Source of the DNA: Gautieria morchelliformis
Lineage: Eukaryota > Basidiomycota > Agaricomycetes > Gomphales > Gomphaceae
Length of the DNA: 64,000 nucleotides
Assembly: GCA_015179125.1 (NCBI GenBank)
Contig: WHVA01000058.1
Span: 124,001-188,000 of the forward strand
Direction of reading: 5' to 3'
Part shown: in pieces, positions 46,136 to 56,878 of the stretch
How positions within the stretch are numbered: the first letter of the stretch is position 1
How the letters are laid out: each line of letters begins with the position of its first letter
The notes under the pieces: generated by a model
What the model was told of the DNA's origin: nothing
Databases searched by the model: none
Seen by the model: the letters and a program-made list of their open reading frames with translations, nothing else
Position numbers and translations under genes: made by a program

Positions 46136-46250
46136 CTGCAACAAATCAAAAATAATGGAAATAACGTCCTATGGATACTCGACGGGGGCCCGTCGAGTAT
46201 CCATAGGACGTTATTTCCATTATTTTTGATTTGTTGCAGACATTACATGT
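46125..46250. repeat. 126-bp near-perfect palindrome (62-bp arms, 2-bp spacer)
   Basis: Left arm 46125-46186, right arm 46189-46250, one mismatch (46134 against 46241). The centre is CTCGACGGGGGCCCGTCGAG. The outer end lies at the acceptor of the truncated surface-protein gene. It would form a very strong cruciform or RNA hairpin. Confidence 0.95.
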
Positions 46251-47884
46251 ATGCGTAAATGTTACAAAGGACCTCCCTTGGCCTCATCTTCTCGGCTCTC
46301 GCCTGTCGACGACAGGCTGTCGTGCGACTTGGTCCCTTTGCGCATATACTTGATCGCGTCGCGGCCTCAACATCCACCTGTATAGCACCACTCCAGCAGA
46401 ACCCTCTCCGCTACCACCACCTCCTCGTAGTACTTCGAATAGTCTTCTTTCGCATGTTCTTTCGCGTCACGCAATCAATCCTCATTCCAGACTTCCGACA
46501 CACCAGACGCGTCGGAAGACCTACCGAACATCGCACCGCATCTAAACCAGCCGGAGATTCATCAGCCAACGATATCACGACACCATCTCATCAAACTCCA
46601 AGTCAAAAGACACTTGCTGACATCGACAACGTCAGAAGGCTCAGGAACCGCAAGGAGTTCGAACGGAGAGGCTGACGTATCAGAACAGTAGTACGCCTAA
46701 CCCGAATCCTCTCAGTAGTACCGTGAACCCAGCTACGAACACTCCATGCACTGAACAACTTCTTCATGGACTTCCCAGCAGCGCTGGTAACGGCAGACGC
46801 GTAACAAACGATTGTCCACGCTATCCCCGCTCAGCTCCCCACTAGGTGGCGCCGTCATGTCTACGTCCCCTTGCCTTCTTCACGTACATCCCATCGTATG
46901 CCTCTCATCATCAGCAGATTGGAGCGTACCAGGATCGAACGCGACACTTATATGCACGTAATTCAACCAACACTATCACATGATATCCGAGTCGAGCTCT
47001 GCGGCGAACCCGGAGCCAGCATCCTAAAGGAAAGAAAGGATCACCATACGAATCGCACGTGACCCGAAGATGGAAGAGAAGCTCGAGATTTACTTGCATA
47101 TGGACGTGATCGCGTCAGTGACTGATGGCCCAGCCGTTTAATCCAGACATACTCAGCAAGCGACAAAACGAGTGTCACGCAATGGCGCACAAGGACATCG
47201 CAGGGCCAATGGTTCAATCATGAACAGACGCCTCGGCTATAACCAAGACGGCACCGCCACACAGCAGTTGTAACGTCTCTTACAACATAGCGGCATAGTG
47301 CCCTCGTGTCTGAGGTCACACCACTACACCCACACCTCGTCGACGGACACACAACAGAAGAGGTCGAAGCGGGGCACATGTCAGGCCCTTCAGCTTGAAC
47401 GAGTTCAACGAAAACTTCCGTACATCACCGTCTGGTCTTGCGGAGAAAGAGCTTAGGGACAGAAAGTTTCCCCTTGCCAGGAATATGCCCAAGAGGGACG
47501 CAGAAAGCGTTTCCGTGAACGACACACTCAACCCAGAAGACTCCCCGACCCGTATGGGTCCGACATCGATGGTCATGCAAACAGCAGACGGCCTGTATGC
47601 GGGCGGCATGTCATGTCCGAATGGACCCGTGACCTGCATGAACGTGCGCATGTCCAGATGAACCTGCAACGACGCGCTCAATTCAGACGACTTCCCGACC
47701 GCGTGGGTTTTTCGGCATGGATGGTCGAACAAAAAGGTGAGTCCCAATTCTCTTCATCACCTCACACATCAATTCTCCATGCGTGCGACCGCGATGGTCA
47801 ATTCCCTGATCTGTACCGCATCCGTCCTCACTGTATCAGGGCAATATATCATGTCTGAATGGACGTGTGACCCGGATGAACGTG
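46251..47884. other. Unassigned region with degenerate repeats
   Basis: Several open frames (for example 46259-46675 +) lack recognisable motifs. From about 47620 a loosely repeated word GTCTGAATGGACxxGTGACC..GCATGAACGTGCGC appears and continues on the far side of the TIR element (48496-48570). Confidence 0.45.
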
Positions 47885-48495
47885 CATAAGGTAGCGGCCA
47901 TCCAAACTCAACTACCCTTAAGCGCTTGTTAACCCTAGTTAACCCTATTACATAAGCGGCCAAAATCGGTAGTTCAGATTTGGGGTTTAGGTATTTAAGT
48001 GTAACTAGGGGTCTAGACCCATGCTTTCGCACTGGGATAAGCCTGGGTTGGGTACAGTGCTGGGTAGAGACTGCCGGGGACCCATGGTTGGGTTGAAACT
48101 CAGTGGGGGTTAGACTGCCGGGTACCGGTGCGGTGCAAATTACGTAAATATATTACGTAAAACACCCACAAGGACCCCACATGAAACTTTATAAACTCCG
48201 CCGGGAACTTCCAGGTGGCCAATGTCTGTCAGGTCAGAAATGGTCGACCCGTTCTATGGGTCTAAAACGACGTTTAAAGATGGTTTCAAGAATAAAAAAG
48301 TTTTTCTCTTCTGTGTGACAATGGTCAGGTATTTTAGTTAAGTAAAACCACTAAGTTCTTTGTATGTATACTAGAAATGATTCTATGGTCACTAATTTAT
48401 TTATTTGTCCAAGTGTGCAATGCAGTAGGCAGCCTACCGAGGCAGCCAGAATCGGCGCTTAAGGGTAGCTGAGTTTGGATGGCCGCTACCTTATG
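47885..48495. mobile_element. 611-bp non-autonomous TIR transposon (MITE-like)
   Basis: The terminal inverted repeats are 41 bp each with one mismatch: 47885-47925 (CATAAGGTAGCGGCCATCC...) and 48455-48495. There is no ORF inside. The target duplication cannot be read because both flanks are repeats of the same word. Inside, at 48007-48038, lies a Helitron-type 3' end. Confidence 0.8.
48007..48038 (-). mobile_element. Second Helitron-type 3' terminus
   Basis: On the minus strand CCCAGTGCGAAAGCATGGG is followed by TCTAGACCC and CTAG, then T. It matches the terminus at 17595-17624 except for one extra A in the loop and small changes in the spacer. It may mark a small non-autonomous Helitron nested in the TIR element. 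Confidence 0.5.
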
Positions 48496-49305
48496 TCTGA
48501 ATGGACTGTGATCTGCATGAACTTGCGCCTGTCTGGACGGACTTGCGACCTACGTGAACGTACGCACCCATGACTGGATCAGACGTGCATATCATGAGGC
48601 CATGACCGAATTTGCTCATCATCTCCCGATCACCGCTTTCGTTGTACGCGGAAAGAAGCTGAATGGCGGAGGTTACGTGCTTGTTCCTAAGTGCCACACA
48701 GCCCCGCCCGGTCCTCAGGCGGCGTGCATGAATATCCGGGATATCTGGAAAACATTCCGGATCCACCAGTCCCCGTATCAGTAATATCCCCATTACTCAT
48801 ATCCCCATTACTCATGTCCCCACTGATTGGCCCTGGGCGCCAATGCAACCCGGGGCCATGGCCACCCCACTACCCTGATTTCCAATGCCGGCCACCGGGT
48901 TGCCCTGTCACACACCAGAAGACAGTGTGTGGCAATGGTGTCCAATGCTCCACACTAATAATCATTGCAGTTTCAAAATCCAATGCGCTCCATCGCATAG
49001 TAGTGTAGCCCACTGCAACACAATGCAGCACACTGACAACAAACCAAATATATACGATGTTATACATTGCACCGCACTGATAATCATTGCCATCTCCAAA
49101 TCCAATGTGCTTCATTGCACACCAGTGTGACCCACTGTGATGCAATGCAGTGCAGTGTTTACCAATTACAAAAATACAATGAAAACATAATGCATTCCAC
49201 TCTGATGCAATGCAAAACAATACAATGAAAACATAATGTATTCCAGTGGTATCTGCGCAGTCCCTATAGCTGGGGAATTCAATATCCATTGTATCCAAGG
49301 GTCAG
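48496..49305. other. Non-coding region of degenerate tandem duplications
   Basis: A unit of about 127 bp built on CAATGC/CACTG words appears at about 48940 and 49067. The word AATACAATGAAAACATAATG is duplicated 43 bp apart (about 49174 and 49217). No protein-like frame. Confidence 0.55.
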
Positions 49306-49450
49306 ATCTCAGAACAGGGTTGGCTCTCGGAACGGGGTCGGGAACAGGGTTGACTCTCAGAATGGGGTTGGCTCTTGGAACGGGGTCGGCTCTCAGAACG
49401 GGGTCGGCTCTCGGAACCAGAACGGGGTTGGCTCTCAGAATGGGGTCGGT
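49306..49450. repeat. 18-bp minisatellite
   Basis: Some eight units of roughly GGGTTGGCTCTCAGAACG occur in register, with T/C and G/A variants. They encode only a Gly/Leu/Thr repeat and I take them as non-coding. Confidence 0.85.
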
Positions 49451-49503
49451 GTCCCCTGACAAAGATCTTGGCCACTGTACTAAGAACAGGGGCCTCAAGG
49501 GAT

Positions 49504-49535
49504 GATAACATGTATGAAAGTTGATACATGTTATC
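49504..49535. repeat. 12-bp perfect hairpin
   Basis: GATAACATGTAT at 49504-49515 pairs with ATACATGTTATC at 49524-49535 around an 8-nt loop. It lies about 170 bp past the KDZ stop codon and could be a transposon subterminal signal or part of the 3' UTR. Confidence 0.7.
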
Positions 49536-49705
49536 ACAAATCAAGCACATACATGAGAAGAACTACAAAGGGGACAAGAGCCATGCTTGCTGGCATACCC
49601 GTCAAACTAGAAAAAATGGCCTCATGTACACCCTTGCATATAAGTCAAGAAGATAGGCTCTAACCACTGAGATTGGATTTGGAGAACTATGATACTAATC
49701 ATATT

Positions 49706-51767
49706 TTAGTAGTTAGGAATGCCACGCTGCTTGCTCTCCACCCTCTGTTCAACCTCTTCCTTATACAATAACATGACTGAATGTAAGAAAAAATCAAAGT
49801 TAAAGTCAGTCATCTGTCGCAGCTGTGATTCAAATCCATCCATCCAGGCATTGAACTGTTCTGCCACCTCAGTATTGAAGGCACGACTGGCACGCATCTG
49901 TCCCATTCCATCTCGTTCCAAGATGACCAAGTCTGGCTGACTGCCATTGAGGGGGGCTGGATTGCACCATTCCCGACACAGGTGATCTGTGCTGCGATGG
50001 TTGATGTAATGCCATGCATCCACCACAAACCGAGTTGTGGTGAGCCACAAGTCATGGGTATTCTGGGTAACAATATGTGCAAGCAATTTGCAGGCATTGT
50101 CATAGACAATGAAAGCAGGTCTGGGGCCCTCAGGTGGAAACCAGAAATTAACCAATTGCAGGACCTGAGAGACACTCTCAATCTCATAACACTTTCCCCA
50201 CCCAATGGGCATTCCACATGCCCATTGAATAGTCTGGACACAATATGTACGGCGTGCACGAAAGGTATGACCCAAGTCGGTTTCAGCATCCTCCTGGTCT
50301 GGCTGGCTATCAGGATCCCAAGGACCACCCTTCTTAATACCACACCGCACACCCTGAAAGGAAGCCCATCCAAACCTCTGTTTCCATGCTCGGTGGAGTG
50401 CCACATGAGCAGGCAAATCACATGTCACACCTCCTTCCCCATCAATTGGTCGTCCGCAGGTATTGATGCCGCAGACATTTTCATTCTCAAGATGCAGATG
50501 ACAGAAACACCCAGACTTATAGTCAACCAAAGGTTCCCGACAATGGTCCATTGCACATATCTAAGAAACTCAGCCTGAGTGAGATCCTGTTGCAATGCCC
50601 ATACACTTACCCGATGTGTCAATGCTTTGCCATCCATGACAGCCATTCGCACCCACACCTGGGTGACCTCTGGTGCTGGTGCCGGCAGATGCAGCCCAGC
50701 CCGCAGGGGCTGCCTCACATAGGCCCCTCCCAATGCCCTAGGGTCATCCACCTCCGCCAGCGCATCATCAGGCGTACTCCCAAGCTGGGGATCCTCCACA
50801 TTATCTGACCAGGAACACTTCTGATGCGCACAGTCCAAGCACACATGGCTAAGAGACCCAGGCACAATGCCTCGGTTGCTTCCAATAAACCCAAGCAATG
50901 CCTTGGTCATATTGTCTGCACTGGGATCTGGTGCACATGTGAACACATTCTCCAGGCCATGAGCGACAACCAAACGCCGGGTGAAGTGCTCGACAAACAA
51001 TTTGTGTGTCTGAGCATCTCGCAGAAGCAAGGAATCCTGCAAAAAACTCCGGTTCAGAACATCAGCAAAGCCCTGCCATGAGGCCTTGAACTAGAAAATG
51101 GCAGCTTCCTGGAACTGTGCAACGCGCCGGTCTACCCAAATATTCTCCGTTTTTGAGACACGCAAAAATGGTGTTTCATACTCCAAATGCTGCACATGGC
51201 TCAAGGAATGAGGGGTGCGAGGGCGCGTCACATGGTCCACATAATACACAGCTCTGCACTGACGGCATCCGGCCACAATCAGGCATGCCTTGCCCCATTG
51301 CAGATTCCGCCTCAAAAGCAGGACAATCGTGACAGTTTCATGCCGTGTCAAGGGACGAGGTCCTGGGCAGAAGACACAATCGATGTGCACCGTACACAAG
51401 ATGGGGTAAGCTGAAAAGGCAAGTTGACTTGGTATGTGGACAGTGTCCCAGTCCAGAATCACAAGGATTTGCGTGAGTCCCTCGCTGACATGTGCGGTTA
51501 CCCCAGCTCCTGGCCGCTCCCCCTCTAGCTCCTCAGTCGAGGATTCCTCTGGATACAATGCAGCATGATCAGCTCCTGGAGATCCTTCTCCCATCCGGTC
51601 TCCTGTGGTTGACCCAGAAAGCGCCTTTGATTCCTATTGAGTTGGACCATGGCCTGCAGGCTCAGAATAGCAGCCAGGGCATAGAATACGCGCTGAACTG
51701 AGAGACCATCCGGAAAGTACGCTGTCAGAACTAGTAGCAAGTCGCCCAGAGTGGGGTGCATGGTCAT
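49706..51767 (-). CDS. KDZ-superfamily transposase with CxC5/CxC6-type Cys clusters
   Basis: Downstream exons are clear: exon ending 51136, then 51090-50611, then 50560-49706, with 45- and 50-nt introns that restore the frame (KTENIW|FKASWQG; KALTHR|ICAMDHC). A Cys-rich N-terminus (HIDCVFCPGPRPLTRHE, GCRQCRAVYY) resembles CxC5. A second cluster (GCFCHLHLENENVCGINTCG, CDLPAHVALHRAW) resembles CxC6. The catalytic region has FIVYDNACKLLAHI, FVVDAWHYINH and NTEVAEQFNAWM, giving candidate D, D and E. KDZ elements are large fungal cut-and-paste transposons. The first part is uncertain: a frame from 51767 (HPTLGDLLLVLTAYFPDGL) and one from 51594 overlap and their join is not resolved. No inactivating lesion is seen downstream. 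Confidence 0.82.
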
Positions 51768-52028
51768 AAGTCGAAGGGCGAGTCACACTGTCACCGGGCA
51801 CTGCTACCATAACAGCATGTCTCTGTTGCATGACAACGGCGTGGAACTTCAGACCTGCTGTAAGCCTGTGGCTCTTGTCTTCTCTCACTAGCTGACAGCA
51901 CTATCCCAATATGCCGCCTGTTGCTACACCCCACCAAGTAAGTACGCGATGTTCTGAATTCACGGGGAGCAGCAAAGGTGCGTTGCTCTTATTCCTTGCC
52001 AAATATATTCCAGTAACCTTTCAATTTA
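51768..52028. other. KDZ upstream flank
   Basis: About 260 bp before the tandem duplication; presumably the promoter of the KDZ gene. No motif is assigned. Confidence 0.35.
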
Positions 52029-52282
52029 AAAATACCAAACGCACCCTTTTCAACCTCCTTACCCCACTAGTCCTGCCACATCTCCTTCCGGTGATAACAC
52101 CCCCTCAGCAAAAACTCCAAGTTGATGTCTGCGGCGCCGTATGACGTCGAGGGCGAAATACCAAACGCACCCTTCTCAACCTCCTTACCCCACTGCTCCT
52201 GCCACATCTCCTTCCGGTGATAACACCCCCTCAGCAAAAACTCCAAGTTGACGTCCGCGGCGCCGTATGACGTTGAGCACGG
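52029..52282. repeat. 127-bp tandem duplication
   Basis: AAATACCAAACGCACCC starts at 52029 and again at 52156. The copies share the following about 120 bp (CCGGTGATAACACCCCCTC, GCGGCGCCGTATGACGT) with a few substitutions. Confidence 0.85.
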
Positions 52283-53767
52283 GCCTGCAGCGGCACGGGA
52301 CAGCACCAGCCCCATACATCGTCAACACACACCCAAAAGCACACCTCGCAACCGTCAGCGTACACCCAAAAAAACAAATGAAAATCAAAGGGAACGACGC
52401 ACCGCCCAGCATGCGCTGGTGCAAGAACGCGTTGGTGACCTCCACGGCATACTGACGCAGCTGGACCTGCCGCTGACACTGACGTCAATGGGGCGGAGGG
52501 TGGTGCCGAGGTGTCAGGTCGGGCCATGGCGGATGGTGCCGTCCTGAGCGAGGCGGGCGGGCGGGCAAGCATGGCAGCGACCGTGGATGCATGGTACAGA
52601 TCAGAGAGGCACGGCAGGTGAAACACCAAACCGAGAGCAAACCGAGAGGCATGGCAGGCGAAACACAAAACCAAGAGTGAACAGCATGAGCCCTCGCCCC
52701 TGAACGGCCCAAGCGAGCACTCACCTCCAGCAACATCCACCACTTCCCCGTCCTCGTGCACAGGCTGCGGTCGTGCACCCACAGCACGAGGTACGTACAC
52801 TCCCGGTTGCGGAGTTCGAGGCGCTGCTGCGGGGCCACAACAACAACAACGGCGATCCCACCGCAAGGAGGGAAAGCCACGCAAGACTCTCGCTGCCATC
52901 GCCTGCTCGTCCGGCGGCAGGTGCTGCGTGTACGTGATTTGCCCGAGTTCGACGGCCATGCAGCAGGCCTGTGTAGGGGGAGAGGGTGGGGGATGAGTGG
53001 GCGGCACGATGCCACGAGAGGGGCAATACAACACACATAGCCGATATATGTCCACGTGCGCTATAGGATGCTGGCACTGTGACAGAACATCGTGCATCGT
53101 CGTCCAATCGCGCAACGTCGTCCAATCACGCATTGTCGTCAAATCGCACCTCGTCGTGACATCGTGCATCGTCGTCAACTTCCACAGAGGAACCACCCAA
53201 AACCCATCCACCACACATCAGCACCGCCAAAAACCATAAAAACACAACAATCCGTGTGTTCCTTCGCGCTCCCTGCCTCAACCCCGTCCTGAAATATATA
53301 CATAGGTTCCCATTAATCACTGGTCTGCGGGCTTCCTCTAGTTCGATAGCCTCTGCCACTACCAATATCTTGATTCTCACTCTGGAGAGACCATGACGAC
53401 AGCCACTTCCTCTGGCTCACCACACGCCTTGACGTCAACAGCTTCTTTGTGTGCCGATGAAAGCAGCAACTCTCAACAACCGCTAAGCCCCTCGGGAGTC
53501 TAAGCAGCATCGGTAAGCATGGCCTGACTGGTCAAGTGTCCATCCGATCTGAACCTTCGAAAATGACAGACCAATCGCTGGTACGCTGGGTCCGTGGCAG
53601 TGAAAAAGACATGCAGCAGAGACTTTTAAGAACCCTACTCCAGGTCCGTTCTAACCACATGTCGACGTGTTTCCCTTCTCTGAAGGAGGTAGCTACCTCC
53701 TTTTGCTCAATTGCACTTGGCCATGTATTTCATGGCATCGAGTCCATGTTTGTATATACGGTACATC
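52283..53767. other. GC-rich region, no convincing gene; CGTCGT minisatellite at 53090-53180
   Basis: A minus frame of 327 aa (53214-52231) is open but compositionally odd (CCCCGPAAAP, RDWTTLRDWTTMHD) and its start is a minisatellite of about 18 bp (CGTCGTCCAATCGCGCA type). I regard it as a chance frame in GC-rich DNA. 53300-53767 shows nothing clear. Confidence 0.45.
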
Positions 53768-55665
53768 TCAATCGTCCAGGCTTGATGAACTCACATCCGC
53801 CCTTTTCCTCTTCTTCTGTGCACCTTTCGTTTTCACTCCCGCCAAGCGCCGCCTCTTTTTGCCCTTCTCATACTTCTTCACGTTCCGATCCCCACTACTT
53901 GATGAATCCCCACTTGTTTGCGATGAGTCACCCTCTGCCAGACCGTCTGCTGCACGTTGTGCCCGTAAGAGCTTCTTATATCTTCTTGATACTGTGTCCT
54001 TGAATGCCGTCACCCCCAGCCCAGCATACTGAAGCTTGAGGTCATTGCTGGGGCCCTCAAACATCCATAGTGAGTCTACTTTCATAGCCTCCTCCATCGT
54101 GGAGTTATAGCTACTGAGAGTCGACGAACCCAAATTCACGAGGGCCGCAAGTTCTCGCTCGGAAATTGCATGTCCACTCCACTGTCCCTCCCCTCGATGC
54201 AGGTATTCAGTACCGCCTTCATGTAACCGAGCCGCTCACTCACCAGTACTGACCTTGAACAGGTTCTTAGCTCGTGGGCGCTGCCAACCCAAGTCAAACA
54301 TGGCCACCCGAGCACGCTGCACCACTCGCCACCGCAAGACCACATGTGCCGCGTGAACATCCTTGGAGGCGATCTGCTCAACGCGCGGGAGGTGAAGACG
54401 ACGCCTGAGGTACTCCCCAACTGTCTCCCGTTCTTCAGGACGTTGGACCTGCGGCGCCCCCTGAGGGGACCATGGACCATTGGGCCTGCTCCCACCGGGG
54501 GCCTGGTAAGCTTCCCCACCTTCCCCACCCTCCTGCTGCCCTGGGGGTTTAATCTGAGTGATAGTCACCACTCTATTCTCCATGTTCTCTTGCATCACGT
54601 CCTCCTCTGACCTGATGGGGTCCTGCAGAGGGATTGTCACTCCCACCTCACCTAGGGCCGTGACCACGTGAGTACCCACCGTGGGGAGCATTGCCATGCC
54701 CGTCTGCTCCAAGATTGATGGCCTGACCTGTGTATTAGAAAGGCCTGGTCCCTCATTTGCAGTTGCGTTCGATGCCTCACCCTGCATCGAACGCAGGTTT
54801 AATGGCTGCATTATCCCATGTGAGTTTTTCAATGTATATGGCAGCCGCGCCAGACTGACCTCCGTTTCCTCATGTTCCCATGTCAACATCGCACTCAGAT
54901 TCCCTTCGTTCACTGTCACCGGGATCCAACCAGCCACACGCTGGTCAAGTGCTTTGACCAGTTCCTCACCCAAGAGCTTTGGGCCACGACCCAGCCAGAT
55001 CTTTCGATTGCCAACATGGCGAGAGACCTCCCCTCGTCGCACTGCACTTATTCTCTCAAAATACAATGTAGAACAGGCATAGAAATCTTACACTTAAGTG
55101 GAGAGCTGGTTTCCGCCAGCGCTTTCAAGGTTGGTCGGGTTTCTACCTCAAACACCCTTGCGCCATCTGCGCTGCTCATCGCGTACACAGGGAGCCGCTC
55201 ACATATTGTTTCCACCTCGAGGCTCCCATTACAGTGCCCTTTGATTTCAAAGGCCACTGCCCTCTCTCGGTGAGAACAATACTCAATCATCATAATAGGG
55301 ATAACTTACCAGTGCGTTCTACAGGAGCGCCTCGAACCACTTGAGGGGTCGAGTTGAGCAGGGGAGAAATATCTCTGGGGGGTGGTGGCGTGACAGGTGT
55401 GGTTCCTGCTAGGAGGCAAAGTGTCAGTTGTACAGTAAAAGCTATGCAAAAAAAAGTACATACCGGTTTGGGTCTCGTCACTGTCTCCCCAGGTAACCTT
55501 TAAAATGCTTTTGCACGGTGGCAAAGCGCCTCCGGGGGGGTCCACTGCTTGGCCGCTGTCCATAAGTTTCTTGAGAGCGCTGCCACCACCATCATGTTAG
55601 TGCTGTATGCAAAATCCATGCTGCATCTGAATGAACCCAGAGGCTTCAACGGAAGACGCAGCTGC

Positions 55666-55751
55666 TGTAGAGATCGCAGTAGGGACGAAAACGGCAGTGT
55701 ATTACTAAGCAACTGTAACTAGCTTAACTAACGAGATTACAAACTCCAACA
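55666..55751 (-). repeat. 3' LTR of gag-only element
   Basis: 86 bp, differing from the partner LTR at one T/C position (55698 against 56825). Confidence 0.92.
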
Positions 55752-55774
55752 TACCCTCTTAATCGAGTAATGAG

Positions 55775-56638
55775 TTAGTCGTCTGATGCAGCATAGCACG
55801 CAAAAGCAGCCTGAGTAACTTCCTTTACCAATTTCTCCTTTTCCTTTTTCTTCCTCTGCTTCCGGTCCATCTTCTCTTTTCTCCTCTGATCCTCATCTGA
55901 CGAAGTGGTCGAATCATCGCTAGAGGCCGAGTGATCACGTATCCTATCTGGGCAGTCTCCGCGCATGTGGCCTCGCTTTCCGCACCGGAAACAGGTAACA
56001 TTTCGTTTCATGGCCTTTCCCTTTGCGTAGAGAACCGTGTCATGATGTAGTTCCACGTCGTTTACCATTAGTTGTCGCGATTCCTCGTTTAGGAGGCGTG
56101 TAATGACCAGGTCAAGGCTGAGTTGGTCATCAGGGGTGGCATCCAGCGTGATAACAAAGTTCTCGTATGTCGGTGGCAAACCTAGTGTGAGGACTACGAT
56201 GGTGTCGTCGTCGGTGACCTTCGTGCCTGCCTCGGTGAGTTCATGTGCAAGGTGCCTCACAGCTGCGATCCAGGCGCGCATCGTTTGCGTGTCATCCTTT
56301 CTCATCGAGAGGAAGCGTCGTCGTAGTGACAGACGTGTCGCGAAACCGTGGGCTCGGTGAACCTTCTCAAGGTTTTCCCAAATATCCTTTGGGTCATCGA
56401 AGCCCGTGTGCGGGAGCTGACCAGGTTCAACTCGAAGGATTATCTCAGCACGTGCTAACCTCTGCTTTTTTATCCATGCCTTAACCGTCTTTGAGGATGT
56501 AGATCCAGCAGGCCTCTCCTCTGTGCCATCCACAACATCCCATAAGTCCTTTGTAGTCAGGTAGGCCTCCATCTGATACTTCCAATCAATATAGTTCAAG
56601 TCCGAGAGTTTCAAGAATAATGAATCGCCGGCAGGCAT
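55775..56638 (-). CDS. Copia-type Gag protein of the gag-only element
   Basis: 287 aa, intact. It has the UBN2/retrotran_gag fold signature (LNYIDWKYQMEAYLTTKDLW, RAEIILRVEPGQLPH, DIWENLEKVHRAHGFATRLS, RRRFLSMRKDDTQTMRAWI, LTLGLPPTYENFVITLDATP), then a CCHC knuckle CFRCGKRGHMRGDCPDR and a Lys/Glu/Asp-rich C-terminus ending AAFACYAASDD. In autonomous copia the protease would follow the knuckle; here the frame ends and the LTR begins within 25 bp. Gag forms the particle and binds RNA, so this element could supply capsid but not enzymes. A short upstream ORF starts at the ATG inside the primer-binding site. Confidence 0.93.
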   Translation of the reverse strand: MPAGDSLFLKLSDLNYIDWKYQMEAYLTTKDLWDVVDGTEERPAGSTSSKTVKAWIKKQRLARAEIILRVEPGQLPHTGFDDPKDIWENLEKVHRAHGFATRLSLRRRFLSMRKDDTQTMRAWIAAVRHLAHELTEAGTKVTDDDTIVVLTLGLPPTYENFVITLDATPDDQLSLDLVITRLLNEESRQLMVNDVELHHDTVLYAKGKAMKRNVTCFRCGKRGHMRGDCPDRIRDHSASSDDSTTSSDEDQRRKEKMDRKQRKKKEKEKLVKEVTQAAFACYAASDD

Positions 56639-56777
56639 GGCGAAGAATTTTGATTCGGCCTGTAGTCGATACAGGGCTTTTATGGTGCAACGGGAGATAC
56701 CCTCTCAACCCCAACAAACAACAGGGGGAGCACGTCTTACAATCCCGAGGGGCCTATTGTTTAACTAAAGCAAACGG

Positions 56778-56792
56778 GCGGGGCCCATAACC
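56778..56792 (-). promoter_or_regulatory. Primer-binding site, initiator tRNA-Met anticodon-arm type
   Basis: The minus strand reads GGTTATGGGCCCCGC right after the 5' LTR. Its complement GGGCCCATAACC is the anticodon stem-loop of initiator tRNA-Met (anticodon CAU). The copia element at 13115-17275 has the same core, so it or a relative could be the helper. Confidence 0.75.
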
Positions 56793-56878
56793 TGTAGAGA
56801 TCGCAGTAGGGACGAAAACGGCAGCGTATTACTAAGCAACTGTAACTAGCTTAACTAACGAGATTACAAACTCCAACA
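56793..56878 (-). repeat. 5' LTR of gag-only element
   Basis: 86 bp, flanked on the right by the GCTGC target duplication. Confidence 0.92.

Larger units (their letters stand above)
55666..56878 (-). mobile_element. Gag-only LTR retrotransposon (TR-GAG type), complete
   Basis: 1,213 bp. The LTRs of 86 bp (55666-55751 and 56793-56878; TGTTGGAGTTTG...GATCTCTACA on the minus strand) differ at one base. The target duplication GCTGC is perfect (55661-55665 and 56879-56883). A primer-binding site lies at 56778-56792 and a purine tract (AAGAGGGTA) at about 55752-55760. The only ORF is a full Gag. There is no room for protease, integrase or RT, so it must be mobilised by a copia element in trans. 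LTR near-identity and the intact TSD show recent insertion. Confidence 0.92.

Noticed and set aside
46915-46990. Possible tRNA (GTTCGATCC B-box on the minus strand)
   Set aside because: The expected acceptor-stem partner and A-box are missing; no cloverleaf can be drawn.
47928-47952. Telomere-like TTAACCCTAGTTAACCC
   Set aside because: Only two imperfect units, inside the TIR element; not a telomere remnant.
49306-49450. CRISPR-like regular repeat
   Set aside because: Units are contiguous with no spacers, in a eukaryotic genome; it is a minisatellite.
51091-51093. In-frame TAG in the KDZ gene
   Set aside because: It is the last codon of a 45-nt intron (GTAGAC...TTCTAG); splicing gives KTENIWFKASW, which fits the family.
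52231-53214. 327-aa minus-strand ORF
   Set aside because: It starts in a minisatellite, is GC-rich and has no domain; probably a chance frame.
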